Source of the DNA: DATFQI01 sp963831105
Lineage (GTDB): Bacteria > Actinomycetota > Thermoleophilia > Solirubrobacterales > Solirubrobacteraceae
Direction: 5' to 3'
DNA: 64,000 nucleotides
Assembly: GCA_963831105.1 (NCBI GenBank)
Contig: CAWHOS010000007.1
Coordinates: 310,001-374,000, forward strand
Positions 34,276 through 44,270 of this stretch are shown here, one piece after another. Both the position numbers and the translations under genes were made by a program. The notes under the pieces were generated by a model, which was given only the letters and a program-made list of their open reading frames with translations, was not told the origin of the DNA and ran no database searches. Each line of letters begins with the position of its first letter. The stretch's first letter is position 1.

Positions 34276-34905
34276 ATGTTCGCCCGCGCCGTGTCGGCCC
34301 CCCGGCTCATCCCTCTGCTGCTCGCCGCCTCGTGGCCCTCTCGGGCTGCGGCGGGGGCGAGTCGCAGGACGCCAACGAGCCCGAGGGCACCTACCGGCTC
34401 GAGGTCGCCGACGCCTCGTTCCCGGCCAAGCAGGGCGATCGCCGAGCAGACGACGATGCGCATCCGCGTGCGCAACCCGGAGCGGCGCGCCGTCCCGAAC
34501 GTGGCCGTGACGGTCGAGACCAAGGGCGCGAACGCCTCCGCCGGCGTCACCGCCTTCGGCCAGAAGGCCGACGACTCCCGCCTCGCCGACGCCAACCGCC
34601 CGATCTGGATCCTCGACCAGGAGCCCGTCGGCGGCACCTCGGCCTACGCCAACACCTGGTCGCTCGGCCCGCTCAGGGGCGGCCAGACCAAGACCTTCGA
34701 GTGGAAGCTGACCGCGGTCGAGCCCGGCAGCTACTCGCTCGCCTACCGCGTCGCCCCGGGCCTCGACGGCAAGGCCCGCCTCGCCGCCGGCTCCAAGGCC
34801 CGCGGCACCTTCGCCGTCATCGTCCGCGACGAGCCCGTCCCCGCGCGCGTGAACTCCAAGGGCGAGGTCGTCCGCGGCGAAGAGGCCGGCGCCGGCAAGG
34901 ACTGA
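34276..34905 (+). CDS. Lipoprotein (two compensating frameshifts)
   Basis: About 209 residues: signal peptide MFARAVSAPRLIPLLLAA, lipobox LSGC reached only after a one-base correction near 34330, then ESQDANEPEGTYRLEVADAS. A second break near 34437 returns to the first frame (IAEQTTMRIRVRNPERRAVP). The rest is a single beta-rich domain (VAVTVETKGANASAGVTAF) with a DUF11/CARDB-like look, ending in a charged tail. The two opposite shifts 107 bp apart restore the frame, which fits sequence errors. Divergent from the mce operon. Confidence 0.6.
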   Translation: MFARAVSAPRLIPLLLAASWPSRAAAGASRRTPTSPRAPTGSRSPTPRSRPSRAIAEQTTMRIRVRNPERRAVPNVAVTVETKGANASAGVTAFGQKADDSRLADANRPIWILDQEPVGGTSAYANTWSLGPLRGGQTKTFEWKLTAVEPGSYSLAYRVAPGLDGKARLAAGSKARGTFAVIVRDEPVPARVNSKGEVVRGEEAGAGKD

Positions 34906-34947
34906 CGGGGTTCGATCCCGGCACGGCCCGGCGGCCGTACCCCGGGC

Positions 34948-35106
34948 ATGATCATCTTCCTCGCCATCGTCGCGGCGGTCGTCGCCGTCGCCGCCATCGT
35001 CTACACGATCCGGATCGCCCCGGGCGGCACCGAGCGCGTCCCGGAGGGCCGCCAGCGCTCCGAGGGTCAGGGCGAGGAGCTCACCCCGCAGGACCGCGCC
35101 GCGTGA
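34948..35106 (+). CDS. Small membrane protein (52 aa)
   Basis: ATG to TGA encodes an N-terminal helix (MIIFLAIVAAVVAVAAIVYT) followed by a polar tail ending EELTPQDRAA. The tail contains RVPEGRQRSEGQ. Single-pass, cytoplasmic C terminus probable. It is too short for many gene finders but has consistent high-GC third positions. 28 bp upstream of the PP2C start. Confidence 0.5.
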   Translation: MIIFLAIVAAVVAVAAIVYTIRIAPGGTERVPEGRQRSEGQGEELTPQDRAA

Positions 35107-35120
35107 GCGCCGCCCGGGTG

Positions 35121-35126
35121 TAGCTT
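35121..35126 (+). promoter_or_regulatory. Leaderless -10 of the PP2C gene
   Basis: TAGCTT followed by 8 nt (CCCCGGCC) and the GTG at 35135. Confidence 0.55.
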
Positions 35127-35134
35127 CCCCGGCC

Positions 35135-35893
35135 GTGAGCGCACTCGCACTCTCCTGCGCGGTGCGGACCGACACCGGGCCCGTGCGACCGCACAACGAG
35201 GACGCCGCCTTCGCGACGCCGAGGCTGGCCGCGGTCGCGGACGGCGTCGGCGGGCACGCGGCCGGCGAGGTCGCCAGTCGCACCGTGGTCGGCGTGCTCG
35301 CGAGCTTGGAGAAGGCGTGGGTCGACGAGCCGCTGGACGCGGCGCTCGCACGCGCGGTCGCGGACGGCAACGAGCGGATCGCGTTCCTCATGGAGTGCCG
35401 CCCGGAGACGGCCGGCATGGGGACGACGCTCACCGCGGTCGCGCTCCACGAGGACTACGTCGTCGCCAACATCGGCGACTCGCGCACCTACCTCCTGCGC
35501 GACGGCGAGCTGCGCCGCCTCACCCGCGACGACAGCTACCTGCAGGAGCTCCTCGACGCGGGCGTGGTCTCGCCCGAGGACGCACGGCGCCACCCGCAGC
35601 GCAACCTCGTGACGGCGGCGCTCGACGGCGCGCCCGGCCGCGCGCCGGCGATCACCCGCGTACCCGCGCGCCCCGGCGACCGCCTGCTGCTCTGCTCCGA
35701 CGGCCTCTCCGACGCGGTCGACGAGCCGCAGATCGCGTCGCTGCTCGCGGAGCCGGACTCGGCGAGCGCCGCCGACGCGCTCGTGCGCGCGGCGCTGGAG
35801 GCCGGCGCCCGCGACAACGTCACGGTCGTCGTGGCCGACGCCGTGCCGGTGGCCGCCCCCGTGCCGTGGGTGCGCCCCGGCGGCGCGGGCTAG
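35135..35893 (+). CDS. PP2C-family Ser/Thr protein phosphatase (PstP/Stp-like)
   Basis: 252 residues. PPM motifs are present in order: RTDTGPVRPHNEDA, AVADGVGGHAAGEVAS (metal Asp and Gly), TAGMGTTLTAVAL, ANIGDSRTYLLRDGEL, LLLCSDGLSDAV and RDNVTVVVADA. It removes phosphate from Ser/Thr kinases and substrates. Stp/PstP homologues are usually paired with PknA/B, but no kinase is in view. The GTG is leaderless. The stop overlaps the convergent PII stop at CTAG (35890-35893). Confidence 0.9.
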   Translation: MSALALSCAVRTDTGPVRPHNEDAAFATPRLAAVADGVGGHAAGEVASRTVVGVLASLEKAWVDEPLDAALARAVADGNERIAFLMECRPETAGMGTTLTAVALHEDYVVANIGDSRTYLLRDGELRRLTRDDSYLQELLDAGVVSPEDARRHPQRNLVTAALDGAPGRAPAITRVPARPGDRLLLCSDGLSDAVDEPQIASLLAEPDSASAADALVRAALEAGARDNVTVVVADAVPVAAPVPWVRPGGAG

Positions 35894-36261
35894 GTCAGCT
35901 CGTCCGCGGCGCCGGGGTGGGCCTGGAGGGTCTCCTCGCCGGACTCGCCGGTGCGGATGCGGTAGGCCTCCTCGACCGGCATGACGAACACCTTGCCGTC
36001 GCCGATCGAGCCGGATCGCGCGTGCTTGAGGATCGTCTCCACCACGGTCTCGACGTCGCGCGTGGCGACGACGCACTCGAGCTTGACCTTGGGCCGCAGC
36101 CAGTTCGTGAGCTGGGCGCCGCGGTAGCGCTCCGTGATGCCCTTCTGGCGCCCGGAGCCCTTGACCTCTGAGATCGAGAGCGACGGGAAGCCGAGATTGA
36201 GCAGGTCGTTGCGGATCGGCTCGAACGCCTCGTGACGGATGAACGCCTCAACCTTCTTCAT
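35890..36261 (-). CDS. PII signalling protein, paralogue 1 (Tyr51 absent)
   Basis: 123 residues with PII signatures: SGRQKGITERYRG (R38-G48), KVKLECVV, GSIGDGKVFVMPVEEAYRIRTGE split as GSIGDGKVFV and EEAYRIRTGE. E. coli numbering aligns without gaps: Y46 is kept, but position 51, the uridylylation/adenylylation Tyr, is Leu (A49 Q50 L51). ATP-binding residues K90-type RTGE loop are kept. The ATG is leaderless with TAGGCT 7 nt upstream (36269-36274), and the TAG is the stop of the LysR gene. Confidence 0.9.
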   Translation of the reverse strand: MKKVEAFIRHEAFEPIRNDLLNLGFPSLSISEVKGSGRQKGITERYRGAQLTNWLRPKVKLECVVATRDVETVVETILKHARSGSIGDGKVFVMPVEEAYRIRTGESGEETLQAHPGAADELT

Positions 36262-36268
36262 GGCGCGC

Positions 36269-36274
36269 AGCCTA
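36269..36274 (-). promoter_or_regulatory. Leaderless -10 built on a stop codon
   Basis: TAGGCT, 7 nt, then the ATG of PII-1. The TAG (36272-36274) terminates the LysR gene. Confidence 0.6.
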
Positions 36275-37151
36275 ACGAGACGCGGCGCCGAGCCGGTGCG
36301 CCAGAGCCGCGAAGGATCGGGCCGCCGGACCCAGCGGGCCTGAGCGCAGCAGGGCGATCGGGAAGGTGACCTGCGGCTGCACGCGCACGAGGCGCACGCC
36401 GCGGGTCGTGCCGGCCGCGGCCGTGCGCGTGGTGAGCCCGACGCAGCCCGCGGAGCGGACCGCGGTCTCCCAGGCGAGCGGCCCGTTCGGGTGGGGCGCC
36501 GTGCGAGGCTCGAAGCCCGCGGCCCGGCAGCGCTCGACGACGGCGCCGTTGTAGCCGGAGCCGCTCGCGGCGTCCACCAGCGCGAACGTGTCGCGCGCGA
36601 GGTCGGCGAGCGCCACGGAGCGGCGCCGCGCGAGCGGATGGTCCTCCCGGACCGCGATAAACGCCGGCTCCTCGGCGACCGACTCCGTCTCCACGCCCGG
36701 GCGCGGCGCGGGGCAGAAGCCGAGCGCGATCTCCAGCTCGCCGCGGGCCACGAGGTCCGAGAGGACGCCGGTGTTGTCCTGCCGCGCGCTGACCCGGACC
36801 TCGGGCCCGAGCTCGGCCAGGATCCCCTGCGCGAGATAGTGCACGCCGGGAGAGAAGCCGAGCCGCAGCTCGCCGCGCCGGCCCTCCGCGTGCTCGCGCG
36901 CGATCGCGTCCACCGCCGTCGCGGCGGCGACCGCGGCGCGGGCGTGCTCGAGCACCGCCGCCCCCGCCGGCGACAGCTCCACGTGACGCGAGCTGCGCTC
37001 CAGCAGCGTGACGCCGAGCTGGCGCTCCAGGCGGCTCGATCTGCTGGCTGAGCGTCGGCTGGGTCAGGTGGAGCCGCTCGGCCGCGCGGCCGAAGTGCAG
37101 GGTCTCCGCGAGCACCACGAACGACCGCAGCAGGCGGGCGTCGAGATCCAT
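36272..37151 (-). CDS. LysR-family transcriptional regulator (one frameshift)
   Basis: About 292 residues. The HTH reads LLRSFVVLAETLHFGRAAER followed by LHLTQPTLSQQIE, then one extra base near 37035 shifts the frame at RLERQLGVTLLERSSRHVEL. The effector domain (GELRLGFSPGVHYLAQGILA, VALADLARDTFALVDAASG) is intact. ATG at 37151 has TAGGGT 6 nt upstream. Divergent from a lipoprotein gene and directly upstream of PII-1, so both are candidate targets. Confidence 0.82.
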
Positions 37152-37157
37152 GCACGG

Positions 37158-37212
37158 ACCCTATCGATGCGCGCGAGGTTCGATCGGGACCGCGGCCCGG
37201 CGCGCCTATGGT
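37158..37212. promoter_or_regulatory. Divergent leaderless promoters (LysR / lipoprotein)
   Basis: TAGGGT on the minus strand (37158-37163) lies 6 nt from the LysR ATG; TATGGT on the plus strand (37207-37212) lies 7 nt from the lipoprotein ATG at 37220. The 43 bp between them are the likely autoregulatory LysR site. Confidence 0.5.
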
Positions 37213-37219
37213 CGCCCGG

Positions 37220-37834
37220 ATGCGGTTCCGCGCCGGATCCATCCTCGCCCTCGCCGTCGTCCTCGCGGGCTGCGGCGATGGCGGCCCGCCGCCCGGCGGC
37301 GCGCCGGCCGAGAGAGAGGTGGCGGTCCCCGACGGCGGGGTCGCCGCCGGCCACGGCGCCGGCGACCGGCGGGTGCGCGTCCCCGAGCGGGATGCGACGC
37401 CGCCGCTCGCGGAGCTGCGCCTCGAGCCCGGCGGTGGAGAGCCCGCGGTGGTGCACCGCTCTCCCGTCCGAGCCGGCGACGGGCCCGCGGTGGCGCTCGC
37501 GCGCCCCGAGGTGCGCGCGACCGCGGTGATCCGCGACCCGGACGGCGGAACGGGCAGGATCCGCCTCACGGTGCGCTGGGAGGCCGACTGCGGCGGCGAG
37601 CGCCGCGGCCGCACCGTCCACCTGCCGCCGTCGCAGATCGAGCGGATCCGGATCGCGCCGGGCGTCCTCGCCCCGGTCGAGCGCCGGCGCTCGGGCCGGA
37701 TACGGCTCCCGCGGGGATGTGAGGTGACGGGCGAGGCGTTCGCGGACGCCACGAACGCCTCGGGCCTCGAGAGCTTCAGCGATCCCGTGCGCTTCAGCGC
37801 GGCAGCCGCGGCGACAGGATCCGGTACGCCTTGA
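37220..37834 (+). CDS. Lipoprotein, unknown function
   Basis: 204 residues. Signal peptide MRFRAGSILALAVVLAGC with a lipobox LAGC, then a Gly/Pro/Ala-rich linker and one beta-rich domain (ATAVIRDPDGGTGRIRLTV) with two cysteines (EADCGGE, PRGCEVTG) that could pair. The ATG at 37220 is chosen over 37208 because TATGGT is then 7 nt upstream. The 3' end overlaps the convergent PucR gene by 41 bp. Confidence 0.6.
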   Translation: MRFRAGSILALAVVLAGCGDGGPPPGGAPAEREVAVPDGGVAAGHGAGDRRVRVPERDATPPLAELRLEPGGGEPAVVHRSPVRAGDGPAVALARPEVRATAVIRDPDGGTGRIRLTVRWEADCGGERRGRTVHLPPSQIERIRIAPGVLAPVERRRSGRIRLPRGCEVTGEAFADATNASGLESFSDPVRFSAAAAATGSGTP

Positions 37835-38984
37835 GCCCGAGCCCCAGCCGTTCGCGGTCCTCGCTCAGCGCGGGGTCGAGCCCGCTGAGCTCCTTCACGC
37901 GCTCGAGCCGGTAGGCGATCGTGTGCCGGTGCACGAACAGGGCGCTCGCGGCGGCGCCGGTCGCGCCGTTGTGCTCGAGGAAGCTCTCCAGCGTCATCAC
38001 CAGCTCGGAGCCGTAGGACTCGTCGTAGCGGACGAGCGGCGCGACGGTGTCCTCGTAGAAGGAGCGCACCTCGTCGGGGTGGGAGGCGAAGACGCGGAAC
38101 AGCAGCCGGTAGGCGCCGGACCCGAGGTCCTCGCCGACCGGGACCTCGCCCCGGCGCAGGACGTCGAGCACCAGCTCCGCCTCGCCGAGCGCGCGGCCGA
38201 GCTCCCCGGGCTCGCCGTAGAAGCTCGAGACGCCGACCGTCCCGCTGCGGCGCAGGTCGTCGGCGACGCGCTGGGCGGCGGCGGCGGTCCCCTCCGGGTC
38301 CTCGGCCGCGGGCACGAGCGCGTAGAGGCGCCCTCCCGCGGTGTCGAGGCAGTGCGCGAGCACGCCCTCGTGCTCGCCCGACACCCGCGCGGCCATATGG
38401 CGCGGGCGCTCCGTGCTGAGCTCGGCGCACAGCGCCACCGCGCCGCGGCGCAGGTCGCAGCCCAGGCGCGCGCCGCGGCGGAGGATCTCCTCCGCGCTCG
38501 GCGGGCGCCGCGAGCGCAGCTCCTCGAAGAACTGGTCGCGGACCGTGCGCTCCGCCTCGGCGCGCCCGCCTTGGACAGCGACCTCGGTGAGCGCGGCGAG
38601 CGCCGCGATCTGCAGATACTCGCCGGCCTCGGGATAGGCCGGATCGCCGAGCAGCAGCACGCCGCCCACGATCTCCCCGCCGGACTGGATCGGCGCCTCT
38701 CCCGAGACACCGCCGGGCACCGGCACCGGCCGCCCGCGCGAGCGCTCGAGCACGTAGCGCCGGAGCGCCGCCACGTCGGCGCGCGTGCCGGGCGAGGTGA
38801 CCGCGGCGTCGAGCCGCGGCACCACGATCGCCACGGGCGCGCCGGCCGCCTCGGCCGCCAGCTCGGCCACCTCGCCGAGCCCGCCGCCCCCGAGCACCGC
38901 CTCCAGCATCCGCTGGTGGACGGTGCGCAGGTTCGTCGGGCCGGCCGACGGGGCGGCCTCGCGGGCCGGGCGGGCGGGTTCCAA
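37794..38984 (-). CDS. PucR/CdaR-family transcriptional regulator
   Basis: 396 residues. An N-terminal sensory region (GAF-like; GGEIVGGVLLLGDPAYPEAG) is followed by the CdaR middle domain (LCAELSTERPRHMAARVSGE, GVSSFYGEPGELGRALGEAE) and the C-terminal PucR HTH (FLEHNGATGAAASALFVHRH, TIAYRLERVKELSGLDP). Such proteins often control nitrogen or amino-acid metabolism. It follows PII-2 by 11 bp, forming amt-glnK-pucR, so it may regulate this cluster. Start TTG 38984 is the only one near; ATG is 22 codons later. Confidence 0.82.
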   Translation of the reverse strand: MEPARPAREAAPSAGPTNLRTVHQRMLEAVLGGGGLGEVAELAAEAAGAPVAIVVPRLDAAVTSPGTRADVAALRRYVLERSRGRPVPVPGGVSGEAPIQSGGEIVGGVLLLGDPAYPEAGEYLQIAALAALTEVAVQGGRAEAERTVRDQFFEELRSRRPPSAEEILRRGARLGCDLRRGAVALCAELSTERPRHMAARVSGEHEGVLAHCLDTAGGRLYALVPAAEDPEGTAAAAQRVADDLRRSGTVGVSSFYGEPGELGRALGEAELVLDVLRRGEVPVGEDLGSGAYRLLFRVFASHPDEVRSFYEDTVAPLVRYDESYGSELVMTLESFLEHNGATGAAASALFVHRHTIAYRLERVKELSGLDPALSEDRERLGLGLKAYRILSPRLPR

Positions 38985-38995
38985 CTAGTCTGGCC

Positions 38996-39370
38996 TCATC
39001 CCGCGATTTCGACGGCCGCTTCCGGGTGGGCCTGGAGCGTCTCCTCGCCCGATTCGCCCGTGCGGATGCGGTAGGCCTCCTCGACCGGCATGACGAACAC
39101 CTTGCCGTCGCCGATCGAGCCGGACCGTGCGTGCTTGAGGATCGTGCTGACCACCGTCTCCACGTCGGTGGTGGCCACGACGCACTCCAGCTTGACCTTG
39201 GGCCGCAGGTAGTTGGTCAGCTTCGCGCCGCGATAGCGCTCCGTGACCCCCTTCTGGCGGCCCGAGCCCTTGACCTCGGAGATCGACAGCGAGGGGAAGC
39301 CCAGGTTGAGCAGCTCCCCGCGGATCGGCTCGAAGGCCTCGTGGCGGATGTAGGCCTCGATCTTCTTCAT
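38996..39370 (-). CDS. PII signalling protein, paralogue 2 (GlnK-like, Tyr51 absent)
   Basis: 124 residues, near-duplicate of the PII at 35890. T-loop SGRQKGVTERYRGAKLTNYL keeps Y46, while residue 51 is Leu and residue 50 Lys. It lies 4 bp after the ammonium transporter gene, the classical glnK position, so it should gate the transporter. Without Tyr51 it cannot be modified by GlnD in the usual way, so control by ATP/ADP/2-oxoglutarate alone is inferred. Confidence 0.92.
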   Translation of the reverse strand: MKKIEAYIRHEAFEPIRGELLNLGFPSLSISEVKGSGRQKGVTERYRGAKLTNYLRPKVKLECVVATTDVETVVSTILKHARSGSIGDGKVFVMPVEEAYRIRTGESGEETLQAHPEAAVEIAG

Positions 39371-39374
39371 GCGA

Positions 39375-40787
39375 TCAGGCTCCCGTCGTCTGCGGCTCGC
39401 CGATCGAGCGCCGCGAGGGCGCCTCCCCGGGGTGGGCGTGCACCGGCGCGATCGGCGTCCCGACGACCGTCGGCTCGTACATCCCGCCGCCGAACAGCTC
39501 CGGCTGCGGGATGAACTGCTCCGGGTAGCCGTACATGCCGTGCTCGGCGATGTCGAGGCCCGCCTCCTCGGCGTCCTCGTCGACGCGCAGCCCGACCGTG
39601 GCCTTGATCCCCCAGAACGTGAGGATCGAGAGCACGAACACGGTCGCGAACGCCGCCCCGACGCCCACCGCCTGCACGCCGAGCTGCTCGAAGGAGCCCG
39701 AGTAGAACAGGCCCGGGACGCCGATGCCGTTGAGCTCGGCGAGCCGGTCGGAGGTGAACAGGCCGCACGCCAGCGTGCCCCACACGCCGGCCAGGCCGTG
39801 CGCCGACAGCGCGCCGACCGGGTCGTCGAGCTTCTTCTCGATCGCCAGGACGGCGTAGACGACCAGGATGCCGGCCACGAGGCCGATGATCGGGGCCGCC
39901 CAGAACTCGACGTAGCCCGACCCGGCGGTGATGCCGACGAGGCCCGCGATCGCGCCGTTGCCGGCCATGCCGACGTCCAGCGTGCGGGTCTTGAAGTACG
40001 TCACCAGGCAGGCGCCGATGACGCCGGCCGCCGCGCCGAGCTGCGTGACGAGCATGACCTCGGCGAAGCGCGAGCCGCTCGTACCGAGCGTCGAGCCGCC
40101 GTTGAAGCCGAACCAGCCGAGCCAGAGGATCAGCACGCCGAGGCCGACCAGCGGCATCGAGTGCCCCGGGATCGCGCGCGGCTTGCCGTCCGTGCCGTAC
40201 TTGCCCTTGCGCGGGCCGAGCAGCAGCAGGCACGCGAGCGCGCCGGTCGCGCCGACCAGGTGGACGACCGTCGAGCCGGCGAAGTCCTGCACTCCGCCGC
40301 CGATCTCGCCCAGGAAGCCGCCGCCGAAGATCCAGTGCGCGCTGATCGGGTAGATCACCGCGGCGAACACGACGGCGTAGATGACGTACGCGACGAACTT
40401 CAGGCGCTCCAGCGTCGTGCCCCAGACGATCGCCAGGGAGACGGCGCAGAACATGAACTGGAACAGCATGAAGGCGGCCGTGGAGCCGGTCACCTCGCCC
40501 TCCACCAGACCGCCGCTGATCGTCGAGCCGGTGGAGAAGAAGAAGCCCGAGTCACCCAGCAAGGCCCCGGCGCCACCGAAGGCCAGGGCGAATCCACAAG
40601 CCCACCACGCGATCGTCGCGATCGAGAAGTTCACCAGGATCTTGGCGATCCCCATGCCGGCGTTCTTGCCGCGCGAGAACCCGATCTCCAGGAACGCGAA
40701 GCCCGCCTGCATGAACATCACGAGCACCGCCGCGACCAGGATCCACATCACGTTGAGCTCTTCGGCCACCGTTTCGATACCGCTCAC
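39375..40787 (-). CDS. amt: Ammonium transporter (Amt family)
   Basis: 470 residues, eleven membrane helices. Recognisable: FMQAGFAFLEIGFSRGKNAG, FGGGFLGEIGGGVQDFAGST with the DFAGS motif, twin-His region GALSAHGLAGVWGTLACGLF and GWFGFNGGSTLG. There is an 80-residue C-terminal extension (EHGMYGYPEQFIPQPELFGG). GTG at 40787 has GAGGAGG about 6 nt upstream, unlike the leaderless genes. It transports ammonium and is regulated by the PII encoded next. Confidence 0.93.
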   Translation of the reverse strand: MSGIETVAEELNVMWILVAAVLVMFMQAGFAFLEIGFSRGKNAGMGIAKILVNFSIATIAWWACGFALAFGGAGALLGDSGFFFSTGSTISGGLVEGEVTGSTAAFMLFQFMFCAVSLAIVWGTTLERLKFVAYVIYAVVFAAVIYPISAHWIFGGGFLGEIGGGVQDFAGSTVVHLVGATGALACLLLLGPRKGKYGTDGKPRAIPGHSMPLVGLGVLILWLGWFGFNGGSTLGTSGSRFAEVMLVTQLGAAAGVIGACLVTYFKTRTLDVGMAGNGAIAGLVGITAGSGYVEFWAAPIIGLVAGILVVYAVLAIEKKLDDPVGALSAHGLAGVWGTLACGLFTSDRLAELNGIGVPGLFYSGSFEQLGVQAVGVGAAFATVFVLSILTFWGIKATVGLRVDEDAEEAGLDIAEHGMYGYPEQFIPQPELFGGGMYEPTVVGTPIAPVHAHPGEAPSRRSIGEPQTTGA

Positions 40788-40932
40788 TGCCGACCTCCTC
40801 GTTCGAGATTCACGAGCAGCAGTCTCCGGTGACGGCGGGCAGGGGTCTTTGGCCCGGTGTCGAAAGTTCTCCGTCGGGTCTTCGCCGGGCGGCGGGGGTC
40901 TTCCCGATGGCGAAACGCTCCTTGCGGATGTT

Positions 40933-40946
40933 TGTCCACGTGGACA
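40933..40946. promoter_or_regulatory. Palindromic operator upstream of GSIII
   Basis: TGTCCACGTGGACA is a perfect 14-bp palindrome ending 23 bp before TAGGCT (40970-40975), the probable -10 of the GSIII gene, so it covers the -35 edge. Three GGGTCTT copies precede it (40843, 40876, 40896). It is a candidate nitrogen-regulator site, since amt and GSIII diverge here. Confidence 0.5.
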
Positions 40947-41007
40947 CCCCGCACGCGCGAAGGCGCAACTAGGCTGCGGGGCGTTCACCGAGGAGGGACC
41001 CCCAGAC

Positions 41008-43167
<2,160 letters not shown>

Positions 43168-43228
43168 CCCTCGGGCCTAGGTCCAATTGCCGATGGTGCC
43201 CGCGCCCCCGCGCGCGGACACTGTCGGC

Positions 43229-43588
43229 ATGACTACCACGAGCACGAGCGCGAGCGCGAGCGAGCGGATCACGTCCGAGGTGACGAGCTGGCCTGGAGTG
43301 ACGGCGGGGATCGGCGAGCGCGGGGAGTTCGGCTTCCGCGTCGGGCGCCGCGAGATCGGCCACCTGCACGGCGACCGCGTCCTGCACATCGGCTTCCCCA
43401 AGGCCGTGTGGCACAAGCTCCACGACGCCGGGCGGATCGACTACCACCCGGTCTTCCCCGGCAAGCCGGGCTACGCCTCGCGGGCGCTGGACACCGACGA
43501 GGACGTCGAGGACGCGATCGCGCTGATCCGCCTCAACTACGAGCGCGCGGTGGAGCGTCACGGCGTGCCGTCCACGCCGAGCGGCTGA
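43229..43588 (+). CDS. DUF5519 / luciferase-domain-like protein
   Basis: 119 residues. After a Ser/Thr-rich start it reads GVTAGIGERGEFGFRVGRRE, IGHLHGDRVLHIGFPKAVWH, DYHPVFPGKPGYASRALDTD. This matches the DUF5519 family, sometimes annotated as a luciferase-like domain, with conserved HLHGDR and HPVFPGKPG. Function unknown. The ATG at 43229 is preferred over upstream in-frame starts lying next to the GSIII stop. The 3' end overlaps the convergent GNAT gene by 56 bp. Confidence 0.7.
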   Translation: MTTTSTSASASERITSEVTSWPGVTAGIGERGEFGFRVGRREIGHLHGDRVLHIGFPKAVWHKLHDAGRIDYHPVFPGKPGYASRALDTDEDVEDAIALIRLNYERAVERHGVPSTPSG

Positions 43589-44084
43589 GCCGCCAGACCC
43601 GCTCCACGCCCTCCTCCCCGGGCGCGACGCGGGCGCGCCGCGTGTCGCCGACGAGCTCGAAGCCGAGCTTGGGCGGCACGCCGCCGCTGGCGACGTTGGC
43701 GCGGTCGTGGTGGATCTCGACGCGGTCGATCGCCGGGTCCGAGAACGCCCGCTCGCACAGCAGGCGCGCGACCTCCGTCGCCAGCCCGCGGCGCGTGTGG
43801 TCCGGGTGGATCCAGTAGCCGATCTCGACCCCGCCGGGGCCGATCCGGAAGTGCAGCCCGCAGCTGCCCACCAGCTCGCCGTCCTGCCACACGCCGAGGA
43901 ACTCGTCGGTGCCCGCGAGCCGCCGCTCCTCCCACTCGCGCATCATCGCGAGCTGGTCCTCGCGGGGCTTGGGCCACTCGACCGCCCAGGCCATCCACGG
44001 GCGCAGGTGCTCGAGGCTCTCTTCGATCGCGCGCGCCTGCGCACCCGCGTGCTCGACCCGCCATTGACGCAGCTCCACCGCCAT
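43533..44084 (-). CDS. GNAT acetyltransferase (RimJ/RimL-like)
   Basis: 183 residues: EESLEHLRPWMAWAVEWP, GVWQDGELVGSCGLHFRIG, VEIGYWIHPDHTRRGLATEV with the acetyl-CoA R/Q-x-x-G-x-G/A loop (RRGLA), and IHHDRANVASGGVPPKLGFE. The set is typical of RimJ/RimL-type N-acetyltransferases acting on protein N termini or small amines. The target cannot be predicted. The last 18 codons overlap the convergent DUF5519 gene. Confidence 0.85.
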   Translation of the reverse strand: MAVELRQWRVEHAGAQARAIEESLEHLRPWMAWAVEWPKPREDQLAMMREWEERRLAGTDEFLGVWQDGELVGSCGLHFRIGPGGVEIGYWIHPDHTRRGLATEVARLLCERAFSDPAIDRVEIHHDRANVASGGVPPKLGFELVGDTRRARVAPGEEGVERVWRLSRSAWTARRDAPPRARS

Positions 44085-44140
44085 CGCCGTCTTGATTGTG
44101 ACTCCCGCTCAAGTCGCGCGCACGGCTGCCGATGAAGGGA

Positions 44141-44257
44141 GTGAGTCCACCGGCATCGCCCAGTCCTCACAAATCCCCTTCGTCACAGGACGAGGCTTCA
44201 AGCCGGGGGACTCACCCCTCCCCTCAGTGAAACGCCCGGCCACAAGCCGGGCGTTTC
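44141..44257 (+). ncRNA. Candidate structured RNA ending in a strong terminator
   Basis: In the 186-bp gap between the GNAT start and the end of the next operon, GTGAGTCC (44141-44148) pairs with GGACTCAC (44208-44215) and encloses smaller complementary parts such as GTCCT/AGGAC. It is followed by a perfect 12-bp hairpin GAAACGCCCGGC (44229-44240) / GCCGGGCGTTTC (44246-44257). No ORF fits. The hairpin also works as terminator for the minus-strand operon ending at 44271. Family unknown. Confidence 0.4.
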
Positions 44258-44270
44258 GCATTCAAGGGCT

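Noticed and set aside
34276..34905. Programmed frameshifting in the lipoprotein gene
   Set aside because: The two shifts are opposite, 107 bp apart, without slippery heptamer or pseudoknot, and similar breaks occur in many unrelated genes.
44085..44270. TnpB-associated guide RNA or IS200/IS605 right end
   Set aside because: Only loose resemblance, and no transposase or TnpB remnant in any frame nearby.
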